Part shown: positions 13,905 through 21,800 of the stretch, in pieces
Layout: every line of letters starts with the position of its first letter
Position numbering within the stretch: position 1 is the first letter of the stretch
NCBI GenBank assembly: GCA_041490205.1
Contig: JBGPSQ010000012.1
Location: 1-25,478, forward strand
Reading direction: 5' to 3'
Length of the DNA: 25,478 nt
Origin: DATDDB01 sp041490205
GTDB taxonomy: Bacteria; Pseudomonadota; Gammaproteobacteria; Burkholderiales; Gallionellaceae
Position numbers and translations under genes: made by a program
The notes under the pieces: model-generated
Told to the model about the DNA's origin: nothing
Databases searched by the model: none
Seen by the model: the letters and a program-made list of their open reading frames with translations, nothing else

Positions 13905-15236
13905 TCAGGCGGAAGCGTCCCGCCCGATTCCGTGATACTCGATTCCATGTTCGGCGATGCTTGCTGGCTCGAACAGGTTGCGCCCATCGAAAATAACCGG
14001 CTGCTTGAGGCGTGACTTTATCGCATCGAAATCCGGGCTCTTGAACGCCTTCCATTCGGTGACGATGATCAGTGCATCGGCATCCTGCAGGGCATCCTGC
14101 GGTGTTTCGGCATAGCGCAAGTCGGCCCGCTCGCCGTAGATGTGGCGCGTTTCCTTCATGGCCACCGGGTCGTGCGCGGTGACAGTCGCGCCCTTGGCCC
14201 ATAATCCTTCCATCACCACGCGGCTGGTGGCGTCGCGCATGTCGTCGGTGCCCGGCTTGAATGCGAGCCCCCACAACGCGAAATGCTTGCCCTTGAGGTT
14301 GTCGCCGAAGCGCTTGGCGATCTTCTGCAGCAGCACGTTCTTCTGGGCGTGGTTCACGTCCTCCACCGCCTGCAGGATGCGTAGCGGCAGGCCGTATTCG
14401 TTGCCTGTGCGCTGCAGCGCGCGGATGTCCTTGGGGAAGCAGGAGCCGCCGTAGCCGCAACCCGCATACAGGAAGTGGTAGCCGATGCGCTGGTCGGAGC
14501 CTATGCCCTTGCGCACATGCTCGATGTCGGCGCCGACCTTTTCCGCCAGGTTGGCCAGTTCGTTCATGAACGAGATGCGCGTGGCCAGCATGGCGTTGGC
14601 CGCATACTTGGTGAGCTCCGCCGATTTGATGTCCATCACCATCAGGCGGTCATGGTTGCGCTGGAACGGTGCGTACATGTCGCGCATGACATGGATGGCG
14701 CGTTCGTCTTCCGCACCGACCACGATGCGGTCAGGACGGTTGAAGTCGTCTATGGCCGCGCCTTCCTTGAGGAATTCGGGGTTGGAGACCACGCTGAATT
14801 CGGTCTTTACCTTGCGGCTATCCAGTTCCGCTTGCACAGTGGCACGGACCTTCTCGGCGGTGCCCACCGGTACGGTGGATTTATCCACGATCACCTTGTA
14901 TTCGGTCATGTGCCGGGCGATATTGCGCGCGGCGGCTAGCACGTATTGCAGGTCTGCCGAGCCGTCCTCGCCGGATGGTGTACCCACCGCGATCATCTGC
15001 ACCAAGCCGTGCGCCACGCTGTCGGCGACATCGGTGGTGAAGCGCAGGCGCTTGGCCTCGACGTTGCGGTGGATGACTTCATCCAGCCCCGGCTCGTAGA
15101 TCGGTACGCCGCCGCTTTGCAGTACGGCGATTTTCTTCGGGTCCACGTCCAGACAGACCACATCGTTGCCCAAATCGGCCAGACATGCGCCGGAAACCAA
15201 GCCTACATAGCCGGAACCTATTACTGTAATCTTCAT
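13905..15236 (-). CDS. ugd: UDP-glucose 6-dehydrogenase
   Basis: 443 residues, full length. It oxidises UDP-glucose twice with NAD+ to UDP-glucuronate in the cytosol. The Rossmann motif GSGYVGLVSGACLADLG is at 7-23. STVPVGT at 120-126, NPEFLKEG at 152-159, and the catalytic GYGGSCFPKD with C266 at 261-270 are all intact. UDP-glucuronate is the substrate of the ArnA decarboxylase encoded at 7041-8084, so the gene plausibly serves the arn pathway though it lies on the other strand. It begins 30 bases after hpnE in the same direction and could be read from the hpn operon. It converges on the GGDEF-EAL gene with only 24 bases between the stop codons and no obvious terminator. Confidence 0.95.
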   Translation of the reverse strand: MKITVIGSGYVGLVSGACLADLGNDVVCLDVDPKKIAVLQSGGVPIYEPGLDEVIHRNVEAKRLRFTTDVADSVAHGLVQMIAVGTPSGEDGSADLQYVLAAARNIARHMTEYKVIVDKSTVPVGTAEKVRATVQAELDSRKVKTEFSVVSNPEFLKEGAAIDDFNRPDRIVVGAEDERAIHVMRDMYAPFQRNHDRLMVMDIKSAELTKYAANAMLATRISFMNELANLAEKVGADIEHVRKGIGSDQRIGYHFLYAGCGYGGSCFPKDIRALQRTGNEYGLPLRILQAVEDVNHAQKNVLLQKIAKRFGDNLKGKHFALWGLAFKPGTDDMRDATSRVVMEGLWAKGATVTAHDPVAMKETRHIYGERADLRYAETPQDALQDADALIIVTEWKAFKSPDFDAIKSRLKQPVIFDGRNLFEPASIAEHGIEYHGIGRDASA

Positions 15237-15265
15237 GGTGACAATGCTTTCATAAACAAGCGCGT

Positions 15266-15271
15266 ATTATG
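15266..15271 (-). promoter_or_regulatory. Possible -10 element for ugd
   Basis: Read on the minus strand, CATAAT overlaps the hpnE stop codon 30 bases before the ugd ATG. No good -35 is seen at the right distance, so this is weak. Confidence 0.2.
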
Positions 15272-16703
15272 CCGCAGATTGGCGGTTTACGGCAGTATCC
15301 CTCTGCCGGATTATGTCGTTTGCGCAACGCACGCCGCTTAGCACCGCGCCTTCCAGCGTGGCGGGGTAGTCCCCCGCCGTGTAATCACCCGCCAGCAGCA
15401 GATTGGGCAGGGGGGTGATCTGCGCCGGGCGGGATAGATTGGGTTCGCAGGCGAAAGTTGCCCGTTTTTCGGCGATGACCTGGTGCCATAACGGCGCATC
15501 CGCTATGCCCAACTGCTCATGCAGCTCCTGCGCCACTTTTTGTGCAAGCGCTTCGTGATCCAGTTCCTGATGCGCCCCTTCCGCGCTGATGACAATGGCA
15601 ATCAGGCCGCGCTGCCCGGCAATCTGGCCCTTGTCGAACAGCCATTGCGAAAAACAGCGGTCGAATCCCAGCATCGGGTGCGGGAGGCGAACCTGCTCCG
15701 GGTATTGCAAATAAACGGTATAGATGGGCTGGAAGGTCAGCGCCTCGATCTGCGATGCAACGCCAGCAAGCTTCGGCACGGCGCGGAACAGCCGGGCTGA
15801 ATTGGCGGGAGATGCAGCGCAGATGATATGGCTGTGGTGACGCACGCCATCTGCCGTCAGCAGCTCGATTTCATTGTCGCGCGGCACAATGGCTTCCACG
15901 CCGCATGAGGTAAGTACCTTGCCGTCATGCTGCGTGACATATGCCGCCGCGCGATCCGGAAACAGCGCGGAAAAATCCAGGCGCGGCAGGAGCATCTCCG
16001 AATCGGCGCGCGTTCCGTTCAGGCTGTCGCGCAGCACGTTCAGCAGCACTTGGGCGGAAGCCTTGTGTGCCGGGGTGTTGAGCGCCGAGATGCAGATCGG
16101 TTCCCACAACAGGCGGATCAGATCCTCGTCCTGCCCGTGGGCGCGCAGCAGTTCCAGCGCATTGCCATCGTGCGGCAGCCTGAATTTCATGCGGCGCATG
16201 GCGAGCATGAAGCGCGCGGCAGCAATCCGCTGCCCGAATGTCAGCCCCTTCGCGCCCAGCAGCCCCGCCAGCAAATGCAGCGGGGCAGGCAAGGCAGGGG
16301 CCTTGAGCTCAAAACGACGGTTCAGGGTGAGCTGCAACGGCAGGCGCAGGAAATCTGTTTCGACATTGCCGCCTACCTGCTCGATCAGGCGCAGGGTTTC
16401 GCGGTAGCAGCCAAGCAGAATGTGCTGGCCGTTGTCGAGAATCAAACCATTTTCCCGCAAGGGACGGTTGCCCTCTCCCCCATCGGGGGAGAGTTGGAGA
16501 TGGGGAGCAGGCGTATTGTCAGCGTGCGAACGTTGGTTGGAATGTGGCACGCCGCGCGCTCGCCCGCCCAGTTGTTTCGCGCTTTCGTACACGGTGACCG
16601 GAATGCCGCGTCCGGCCAAGACGACCGCTGCTGCCATGCCGGCATAGCCGCCTCCGGCGATTCCTACACTCAGCCCCTGAGCCATGTCTTGAAAGCGAGC
16701 CAT
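15267..16703 (-). CDS. hpnE: Squalene-associated FAD-dependent desaturase HpnE, with an in-frame repeat insertion
   Basis: 478 residues from the ATG at 16703; the ATG at 16685 (MAQGLSVGIAGGG) is an equally possible start, and neither has a clear ribosome binding site. HpnE reduces hydroxysqualene to squalene. The FAD-binding GIAGGGYAGMAAAVVLAGRG is at about 14-33, with VYE and QLGGRAR at 45-50. The conserved LDNGQHILLGCYRETL is at 89-104, and the C-terminal LLLAGDYTAGDYPATLEGAVLSG closes the FAD site. Between GGRAR and LDNGQH, family members usually have only a few residues. Here about 30 extra residues (about 52-84) are encoded by a CCCTCTCCC-type repeat (16471-16510) and its flanks. The gene overlaps hpnD by 34 bases (or 16 with the later start). 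Confidence 0.92.
   Translation of the reverse strand: MARFQDMAQGLSVGIAGGGYAGMAAAVVLAGRGIPVTVYESAKQLGGRARGVPHSNQRSHADNTPAPHLQLSPDGGEGNRPLRENGLILDNGQHILLGCYRETLRLIEQVGGNVETDFLRLPLQLTLNRRFELKAPALPAPLHLLAGLLGAKGLTFGQRIAAARFMLAMRRMKFRLPHDGNALELLRAHGQDEDLIRLLWEPICISALNTPAHKASAQVLLNVLRDSLNGTRADSEMLLPRLDFSALFPDRAAAYVTQHDGKVLTSCGVEAIVPRDNEIELLTADGVRHHSHIICAASPANSARLFRAVPKLAGVASQIEALTFQPIYTVYLQYPEQVRLPHPMLGFDRCFSQWLFDKGQIAGQRGLIAIVISAEGAHQELDHEALAQKVAQELHEQLGIADAPLWHQVIAEKRATFACEPNLSRPAQITPLPNLLLAGDYTAGDYPATLEGAVLSGVRCANDIIRQRDTAVNRQSAA
16471..16510 (-). repeat. CCCTCTCCC-type palindromic repeat inside hpnE
   Basis: CTCTCCCCC (16473-16481) and GGGGGAGAG (16485-16493) form a perfect 9-bp stem with an ATC loop. 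They are followed by a second GGAGATGGGG segment. The layout resembles the element at 8087-8149, but here it is read in frame within the HpnE coding sequence. Confidence 0.75.
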
Positions 16704-17503
16704 AGCTTGTAGCCCGTACCGAGCGAGACTCGTTCGCGCAGCACATGGCAGCCGCTGGTGACAACTTCATCCAGCGTGGCGCGATAGATTGCAGCCATGA
16801 TAAGGCCGGCGCGCTGGGACTTGCGATCGGCAGCGGGGAGCTGATCCACGGCCTGTTGATAGAAGCGCTGCGCCCGCTCGATCTGGAACTGCATCAGCTT
16901 CTTGAATTCTTCGGTTTCTTTCGCGTCCAGAATATCCCGCGTATGAACGCCGAATTGCGCCAGTTCGTCCAGCGGCAGGTAGATGCGCCCGCGCCGCGCG
17001 TCCTCGCCCACATCGCGGATGATGTTGGTGAGCTGAAAGGCGATGCCGAGATCGTGCGCATATTTCAGTGTCCTGCGGTCGGTGTAGCCGAAGATTTCCG
17101 CAGCCAGCAGGCCAACCACCGATGCGACCCGGTAGCAATACAATTGCAGCGCCTTGAAATCCTCGTAGTTATGTTGGGTGAGGTCCATCTCCATGCCGTC
17201 TATGATCTCCAGCAGGTGCTCCTGCGGCAGGTTGAATTGCTGCACCAGCGGTTTCAACGCCAGCCCGACCGGATGCTGGGGAACGCCGCCATAGATGGCG
17301 GCGACTTCATTGCGCCACCAGTTCAGTGTGGTGCGCGCGACATTCTCGTCCGAGCATTCGTCCACCACATCGTCCACCTCGCGGCAGAATGCATACAGCG
17401 CGGTAATGGCGCGGCGCTTGTCCCTGGTCAGGAACTTGAAACTGTAATAAAAGCTGGAGCCGCTGGAGGCGGCTTTATCCTGGCAGTATTGGTCGGGAGT
17501 CAT
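16670..17503 (-). CDS. hpnD: HpnD, presqualene diphosphate synthase
   Basis: 277 residues. HpnD condenses two farnesyl diphosphates to presqualene diphosphate; HpnC and HpnE then complete squalene. It is an all-helical trans-isoprenyl diphosphate synthase. The first Asp-rich motif is REVDDVVDE and the second is NIIRDVGEDARRGRIYLP, both needed for Mg2+-diphosphate binding. GSSFYYSF near the start is typical of HpnD. The ATG at 17503 has no visible Shine-Dalgarno. Upstream, the 133-base gap to hpnC holds an inverted repeat of CACGGAT units. Its 3' end overlaps hpnE, so those two are coupled. Confidence 0.95.
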   Translation of the reverse strand: MTPDQYCQDKAASSGSSFYYSFKFLTRDKRRAITALYAFCREVDDVVDECSDENVARTTLNWWRNEVAAIYGGVPQHPVGLALKPLVQQFNLPQEHLLEIIDGMEMDLTQHNYEDFKALQLYCYRVASVVGLLAAEIFGYTDRRTLKYAHDLGIAFQLTNIIRDVGEDARRGRIYLPLDELAQFGVHTRDILDAKETEEFKKLMQFQIERAQRFYQQAVDQLPAADRKSQRAGLIMAAIYRATLDEVVTSGCHVLRERVSLGTGYKLWLAFKTWLRG

Positions 17504-17522
17504 ATAGATTCAAAAATCATTC

Positions 17523-17639
17523 AGCCACGGATAGACACGGATTTACACGGAAAAATGCAGTTGGAATTTTGTGCTGAAGCTGGCATGAACTCGATACATT
17601 TAGGTGTTATCCGTGATAATCCGTGTTTATCCGTGGCTA
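17523..17639 (-). repeat. CACGGAT-type inverted repeat, copy between hpnC and hpnD
   Basis: The left arm has three CACGG(AT) units starting at 17526, 17536 and 17546, spaced ten bases apart. The right arm has three ATCCGTG units at 17609, 17619 and 17629, again ten bases apart, ending in GGCTA. The outermost units AGCCACGGAT and ATCCGTGGCT are exact complements. The hpnC stop codon TAG (17637-17639 on the minus strand) is the first triplet of this repeat. Related copies are at 23870-23936 and 25140-25220. Confidence 0.88.
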
Positions 17640-18470
17640 GGTTGCCTTCGAAGTCTTAAAACTGAACGGCGCACTTTTGAGTAGCATGATAACCCAGTCC
17701 GCAGGCTTAAGCACCGGGCGGCGGTTGAACATGTCGTAGTCCACGGCATCCAGCTTGTCGAGTATGCGCAGGCCGCCCGCGATGATCATGCGCATTTCCA
17801 GGCCGATGCGTCCGCTGAGGATGCTGCCGAGCGGCGCGCCACTCTGCATCATGGCGCGCGCGCGGGCGCACTGAAATCGCATCAGTTGCTGCCAGGCCGC
17901 ATCCATGCGGGCCTGCCCAAGATGTTCCTCGGTAACGCCGTACTGGGCCATCTCGCTCAAGGGCAGATAGATGCGGGCGATGGCGTAATCCTTCTTCACA
18001 TCCTGCCAAAAATTAATGAGTTGCAGGGCAGTGCAGATTTGGTCGGAATAAAGGAGATTCTGCGGCGTGGCCTCTTCGTAAAGGTGCAGCAGCAAGCGTC
18101 CAACCGGGTTGGCGGAGCGGCGGCAGTAGTCCATCACCTCGTCGAAATTCGCGTAACGTTTCTTCACCACGTCCTGAGAGAAAGCGTCCAGCAGGTCGAG
18201 GAACAGTTGCAGCGGTAACTGGAATTCTGCAACGATGCTGGCCACATCCTGGAACAGCGGCGTGAGCGTGGGCTCGTTGGATTCGATGCGCTTGAGTTCG
18301 GTACGAAAGGCGTCGAGTTTCGCCAAGCGTTCATTGTTTGGAATGTCGTCCTCGTCGGCGAAGTCGTCGGCCTGGCGTGCGAAGCGGTAGATGATCTCCA
18401 CTGGCCGCCGCAGGCGCTTAGGCAGCAGGACGGAGGCAACGGGAAAGTTTTCGTAATGGTCAACAGCCAC
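17637..18470 (-). CDS. hpnC: HpnC, hydroxysqualene synthase
   Basis: 277 residues. HpnC converts presqualene diphosphate to hydroxysqualene. VDHYENFPVASVLLPKRLRRPV is the family's N-terminus. The Asp-rich motifs are RQADDFADEDD and INFWQDVKKDYAIARIYLP, with lysines in the second motif that distinguish HpnC from HpnD. The start codon is GTG (18470) and no Shine-Dalgarno is evident just before it. The stop codon lies at the edge of a palindromic repeat. It heads the hpnC-hpnD-hpnE order found in hopanoid producers. The gene upstream ends only 19 bases away on the same strand, so the native hpn promoter may have been displaced or may lie inside that gene. No hpnF (squalene-hopene cyclase) is in the window. 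Confidence 0.93.
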   Translation of the reverse strand: MAVDHYENFPVASVLLPKRLRRPVEIIYRFARQADDFADEDDIPNNERLAKLDAFRTELKRIESNEPTLTPLFQDVASIVAEFQLPLQLFLDLLDAFSQDVVKKRYANFDEVMDYCRRSANPVGRLLLHLYEEATPQNLLYSDQICTALQLINFWQDVKKDYAIARIYLPLSEMAQYGVTEEHLGQARMDAAWQQLMRFQCARARAMMQSGAPLGSILSGRIGLEMRMIIAGGLRILDKLDAVDYDMFNRRPVLKPADWVIMLLKSAPFSFKTSKAT

Positions 18471-18489
18471 TTGTCAGCGTGATTGGAGG

Positions 18490-19362
18490 TTAATCTTTTC
18501 CAGAGCTCATTTGGAGCAGGGAGGCCGCCATGCTGAGAGCCATTCTGGCGTCAGTTGGCCCCCACTCTATTGAGGCGGCGTTATTGTCCGCATGTTTAGA
18601 TGCATGGGTGAGTACTTTAAAGGCGCGCCGCATGAGGCGGATTCGATGTTCTTTGCTCATGCTTCGTGTATCGCTGAACCAAGCTTTGAGTTCAACTGGT
18701 GTTTGTTCTTTTTCGTCATCTAACGCAACCGATATTGCTTCCAATACATCTCGACATTCGCTAACCGTATTCCGGTACTGGCCTTGTAGCAACTGGGTTT
18801 GAGCATTTTGTAGGTGCTTAATCGCATTTGCAAATGTTGGGCTGATTTCCTCGGGGAGTAGCGGAACTTCCAACAGCAGTGTTTTGCGATAGCCGATTTG
18901 TTCGAGGATTTTGATCCAAGTGCTTTGGTTAGCTGGATAACACAGTTCAACTTGGTTAAGTTGTTGAGTCCCCCATTGGACACTGCTTCCGACGCCATGA
19001 AAACTAAAATAGAAGTGCAAATCTCCCCCGAGCCTAATTTTCTCTATGGCTTCGATGCGTGCAGCATCCAGCTCAGTCTCAAAATTGATCGTCTGGTTGC
19101 TTCCGTATTTAGAGGTTGTAATGGGAGAATTCACACCTTGTCTTCGTAGGCAACCCAGAAAATGTTTCGCCCCGTTTTTTCCAACGACAAACAATTCACC
19201 ATTAAGGTTGGTGAGTGTTATCTGTTCCTCGTCTGGTGTTTTGTGGATATTTACTTTTACTTGGAAATGAAGCCGATAAAATCCTAATCCCTGAGATCCG
19301 TATAGCGAACCAACATCCAAATTAGCAAATTGAGTTGAATTTAGTGACCAATGTTCACTCAT
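18490..19362 (-). CDS. AT-richer orphan gene of unknown function, possible HEPN-like C-terminal domain
   Basis: 290 residues; I do not recognise the family. No signal peptide or membrane segment is seen, so a cytosolic protein is likely. Residues about 25-165 look beta-rich (FYRLHFQVKVNI, NGELFVVGKNG, DLHFYFSFHGVG, KTLLLEVPLLP). Residues about 175-290 look helical (AIKHLQNAQTQLL, QYRNTVSECRDVLEAI, RIRLMRRAFKVLTHASKH, DARMALSMAASLL). R246 and H253 form an R-x6-H arrangement in a helix, resembling the HEPN nuclease motif of abortive-infection and toxin proteins. This is a weak resemblance and not proof. By eye its base composition is clearly AT-richer than both neighbours, with more TTA, AAT and ATT codons, suggesting acquisition. 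It sits alone between prmB and hpnC, in their direction. Confidence 0.75.
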   Translation of the reverse strand: MSEHWSLNSTQFANLDVGSLYGSQGLGFYRLHFQVKVNIHKTPDEEQITLTNLNGELFVVGKNGAKHFLGCLRRQGVNSPITTSKYGSNQTINFETELDAARIEAIEKIRLGGDLHFYFSFHGVGSSVQWGTQQLNQVELCYPANQSTWIKILEQIGYRKTLLLEVPLLPEEISPTFANAIKHLQNAQTQLLQGQYRNTVSECRDVLEAISVALDDEKEQTPVELKAWFSDTRSMSKEHRIRLMRRAFKVLTHASKHADNNAASIEWGPTDARMALSMAASLLQMSSGKD

Positions 19363-19399
19363 GGAGTCTGTCTCTCTATAGTTGGTTTGCTAACAGCCA

Positions 19400-20311
19400 T
19401 CAGGGCAAATCTTCGCGGTGCATCAGAAACACGAAATCCTCTCCTGCCTCCACTTCCAGCCAGGTGAAGGGCAGGGTGGGGTAAGAAGCTTCCAGCGCCA
19501 CGCGGTTGTGGCCGATTTCCACGGCCAGGATGCCGTCCGGAGTGAGGTGTGCGGCGGCATTCTTGAGGATGGCGCGCGTAGCATCCAGCCCGTCGTGGCC
19601 GCTGCCCAGCGCCAGTTCGGGTTCATGCAGGTATTCCGGCGGGAGGGCGGCGACCGATTCGGCATTCACATAGGGTGGATTGCTGATGATGAGATCGTAT
19701 TCGCGGTCGCCCAATCGCGCGAACAGGTCGGATTCGATCAGGTGCACCCGATCCTGGAGCCGGTATTCGTCCACGTTGCGGCGAGCCACGTCCAGCGCAT
19801 CGCGAGAGATGTCTACGGCGTCCACCGTTGCATTGGGAAAGGCAAGCGCGGCCAGGATGGCGAGGCAGCCGCTGCCGGTGCACAGGTCCAGCACGCGGGT
19901 GATGTTGTCCGCGTCGTCTATCCACGGCACCATCTGTTCGTCGAGCAATTCGGCGAAGAAGGAACGCGGCACGATCACGCGCTCGTCCACATAGAAACGG
20001 TGGCCGCCCAGCCAGGCTTCGTTGGTGAGGTAGGCTGCGGGCAGGCGCTTTTCCACGCGCTGTCCGATGACGTTCAGCACCTCGTCGATCTCGGATTGGG
20101 TGAGCGAGGAATCGAGGAAGGGATCGAGGCGATCCAGCGGCAGGTGCAGCGTGTGCAGGACAAGGTAGGCTGCCTCGTCATAGGCATTATCGCTGCCGTG
20201 GCCGAAATAGATTCCGGCCTCGTTGAAGCGGCTGATGGCGAAGCGCAGGCAGTCGCGTACGGTCTTGAGGGTGCTCGTAGCTTCCGGGAAATAATTTTTC
20301 GTATTCGTCAT
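19400..20311 (-). CDS. prmB: PrmB, ribosomal protein L3 glutamine N5-methyltransferase
   Basis: 303 residues from the ATG at 20311, which overlaps the dapE stop as ATGA; an upstream in-frame start at 20383 would run far into dapE. PrmB methylates a Gln of ribosomal protein L3 with S-adenosylmethionine. DLCTGSGCLAILAA is the SAM-binding motif I, VDAVDIS follows, and the catalytic NPPYVNAE binds the target glutamine. The N-terminal helical region ending in EKRLPAAYLTNEAWLGGHRFYVDERVIVPRSFFAELL is typical. LPPEYLHEPELAL after NPPY favours PrmB over PrmC. It is the last gene of the dap-pilU run; 37 bases with no evident terminator separate it from the orphan gene downstream. Confidence 0.94.
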   Translation of the reverse strand: MTNTKNYFPEATSTLKTVRDCLRFAISRFNEAGIYFGHGSDNAYDEAAYLVLHTLHLPLDRLDPFLDSSLTQSEIDEVLNVIGQRVEKRLPAAYLTNEAWLGGHRFYVDERVIVPRSFFAELLDEQMVPWIDDADNITRVLDLCTGSGCLAILAALAFPNATVDAVDISRDALDVARRNVDEYRLQDRVHLIESDLFARLGDREYDLIISNPPYVNAESVAALPPEYLHEPELALGSGHDGLDATRAILKNAAAHLTPDGILAVEIGHNRVALEASYPTLPFTWLEVEAGEDFVFLMHREDLP

Positions 20312-21441
20312 TTTGCCAGCAGCCGTGTGAGTGTTCCGCAGTAGATTTCCGACAGCGCATCCAGGTCGGCGACGGCCACGCATTCATTGAGCTTGTGTAT
20401 GGTGGCGTTGAGCGGCCCCAGCTCGATTACCTGCGGGCAGATGTCTGCGATGAAGCGCCCATCGGAGGTGCCGCCGCTGGTGGAAAGCTCGGTCGTGATG
20501 TCCGTCACTTCCTTGATCGCCGCGCTCACCGCGTCCACCAAATCGCCGTGCGGGGTGAGGTAGGGCTTGCCGGAGGATTTCTCCCATTGCAGGTCGTACT
20601 CGAAGCCATGCTTGTCCAGGATGGCATGCACTCTGGCTTTCAGGCTATCCACCGTGCTCGCGGTGGAGTGGCGGAAGTTGAACAGGATTTCCACCGTGCC
20701 CGGCACCACGTTGGTCGCGCCGGTGCCGCCGTGGATATTGGAAACCTGCCAGGAGGTGGGCGGGAAGTATTCATTGCCGTTGTCCCAGGTGGTCGCGGCC
20801 AGTTCGGCGATGGCGGGCGCGGCGAGGTGGATGGGGTTCTTCACCAGATGCGGGTAGGCGATGTGGCCCTGTATACCTTTGACAACGAGCGTGGCCGAGA
20901 GCGAGCCGCGCCGCCCGTTCTTGATGGTGTCGCCGGTTTTGCTGACCGAAGTCGGTTCGCCGACGATGCAGTAGTCCATTTTTTCGCCGCGCGCTTGCAG
21001 CGCCTCCACCACGCGCACCGTGCCATCCACCGCGATGCCTTCCTCGTCGGAGGTCAGCAGCAGGGCGATGGAGCCCTTGTGCTCGGGGTGCTGGGTCAGG
21101 AATTTCTCAATGGCGGTGATGAAGGCCGCGAGCGAGCCTTTCATGTCCGCAGCCCCGCGCCCATACAGCATGCCGTCGCGCACGGTTGGGGTGAACGGGT
21201 CGCTGTGCCATTTCTCCACAGGGCCGGTGGGCACCACGTCGGTATGGCCCGCGAAGCACACCACCGGGCCGCTGTCGCCGCGCCGAGCCCACATGTTATC
21301 CACGTCGCCGCGGCGCATCATCTCCATCTGGAAGCCAAGTGGCGCAAGGCGCGTGCCGATGATCTCCAGGCAGCCCGCATCGTCCGGCGTGAGGGAGCGG
21401 CGTGCAATGAGTTGCTTCGCGAGTTCGAGGGTGCGGTTCAT
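20308..21441 (-). CDS. dapE: Succinyl-diaminopimelate desuccinylase
   Basis: 377 residues, normal length. It hydrolyses N-succinyl-L,L-diaminopimelate to L,L-diaminopimelate and succinate, the step after DapC. It is a di-zinc M20-type enzyme. H66 and D68 (GHTDVVPTGPVEKW), D99 (GRGAADMKGS) and the catalytic E133-E134 (TSDEEG) are visible, and GGTSDGRFI lies near the end as in DapE. It overlaps both neighbours by four bases (ATGA at each end), so translation is coupled from the YffB-like gene through prmB. Confidence 0.96.
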   Translation of the reverse strand: MNRTLELAKQLIARRSLTPDDAGCLEIIGTRLAPLGFQMEMMRRGDVDNMWARRGDSGPVVCFAGHTDVVPTGPVEKWHSDPFTPTVRDGMLYGRGAADMKGSLAAFITAIEKFLTQHPEHKGSIALLLTSDEEGIAVDGTVRVVEALQARGEKMDYCIVGEPTSVSKTGDTIKNGRRGSLSATLVVKGIQGHIAYPHLVKNPIHLAAPAIAELAATTWDNGNEYFPPTSWQVSNIHGGTGATNVVPGTVEILFNFRHSTASTVDSLKARVHAILDKHGFEYDLQWEKSSGKPYLTPHGDLVDAVSAAIKEVTDITTELSTSGGTSDGRFIADICPQVIELGPLNATIHKLNECVAVADLDALSEIYCGTLTRLLAK

Positions 21442-21800
21442 AGTTTCAGTTTTTCGTAGTCGGTTTCGTCGAATCCGGTCGTCAGCACCTTGCCGTTCTT
21501 CTCCAGCACCGGTCGCTTGATGACGTTGGGCTTTTCCAGCATCAACTTGAGCGCGGAGGCATCATCCTTTATCGAATTCTTCACCGTATCCGGCAATTGC
21601 CCCCAGGTTGGCCCGGTCTTCTTCAGCAATTTCTGCCAGCCGACCTGCTGCAACCATCCGGAGATAAGCGTTTCATTTACGCCCTGTTTCTTGAAATCAT
21701 GGAATGCGTAGTCAATTCCATGCGTTTCAAGCCATGTTCGAGCCTTCTTCACGGTGCCGCAGTTGGGGATGCCGTACAGGATTGTCTTGCCGGGTTTCAT
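21438..21800 (-). CDS. ArsC/Spx-family reductase-like protein (YffB type)
   Basis: 120 residues. A thioredoxin-like fold of the ArsC family: ILYGIPNCGTVKKARTWLETHGIDYAFHDFKKQGV at the N-terminus has a single active-site Cys (C14) followed by GTVKKA, as in YffB. There is no CxxC as in Spx. NVIKRPVLEKNGKVLTTGFDE near the end is characteristic. Substrate is unknown; E. coli YffB does not act as a true arsenate reductase. In many proteobacteria this gene sits beside dapE, as here. Its start shares one base with the pilU stop (TGATG) and its end overlaps dapE by four. Confidence 0.9.
   Translation of the reverse strand: MKPGKTILYGIPNCGTVKKARTWLETHGIDYAFHDFKKQGVNETLISGWLQQVGWQKLLKKTGPTWGQLPDTVKNSIKDDASALKLMLEKPNVIKRPVLEKNGKVLTTGFDETDYEKLKL

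Noticed and set aside
17504..17636. CRISPR-like array between hpnC and hpnD because of regularly spaced CACGGAT units
   Set aside because: The units are only seven bases long, the spacing is ten bases, and the two arms are inverted relative to each other; it is a palindromic repeat.
18471..18489. Ribosome binding site for hpnC in the gap after the orphan gene
   Set aside because: No purine-rich site lies at the right distance from the GTG on the minus strand; the only CCTCC is the wrong polarity.
20312..20383. N-terminal extension of prmB
   Set aside because: It would overlap dapE by 76 bases and adds residues unlike any PrmB; the ATGA overlap at 20308-20311 gives the normal start.
20395..21459. 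Plus-strand open frame of 354 codons opposite dapE
   Set aside because: It mirrors dapE, which has all catalytic motifs; the translation is rich in Gly, Arg and His as expected for an antisense frame.
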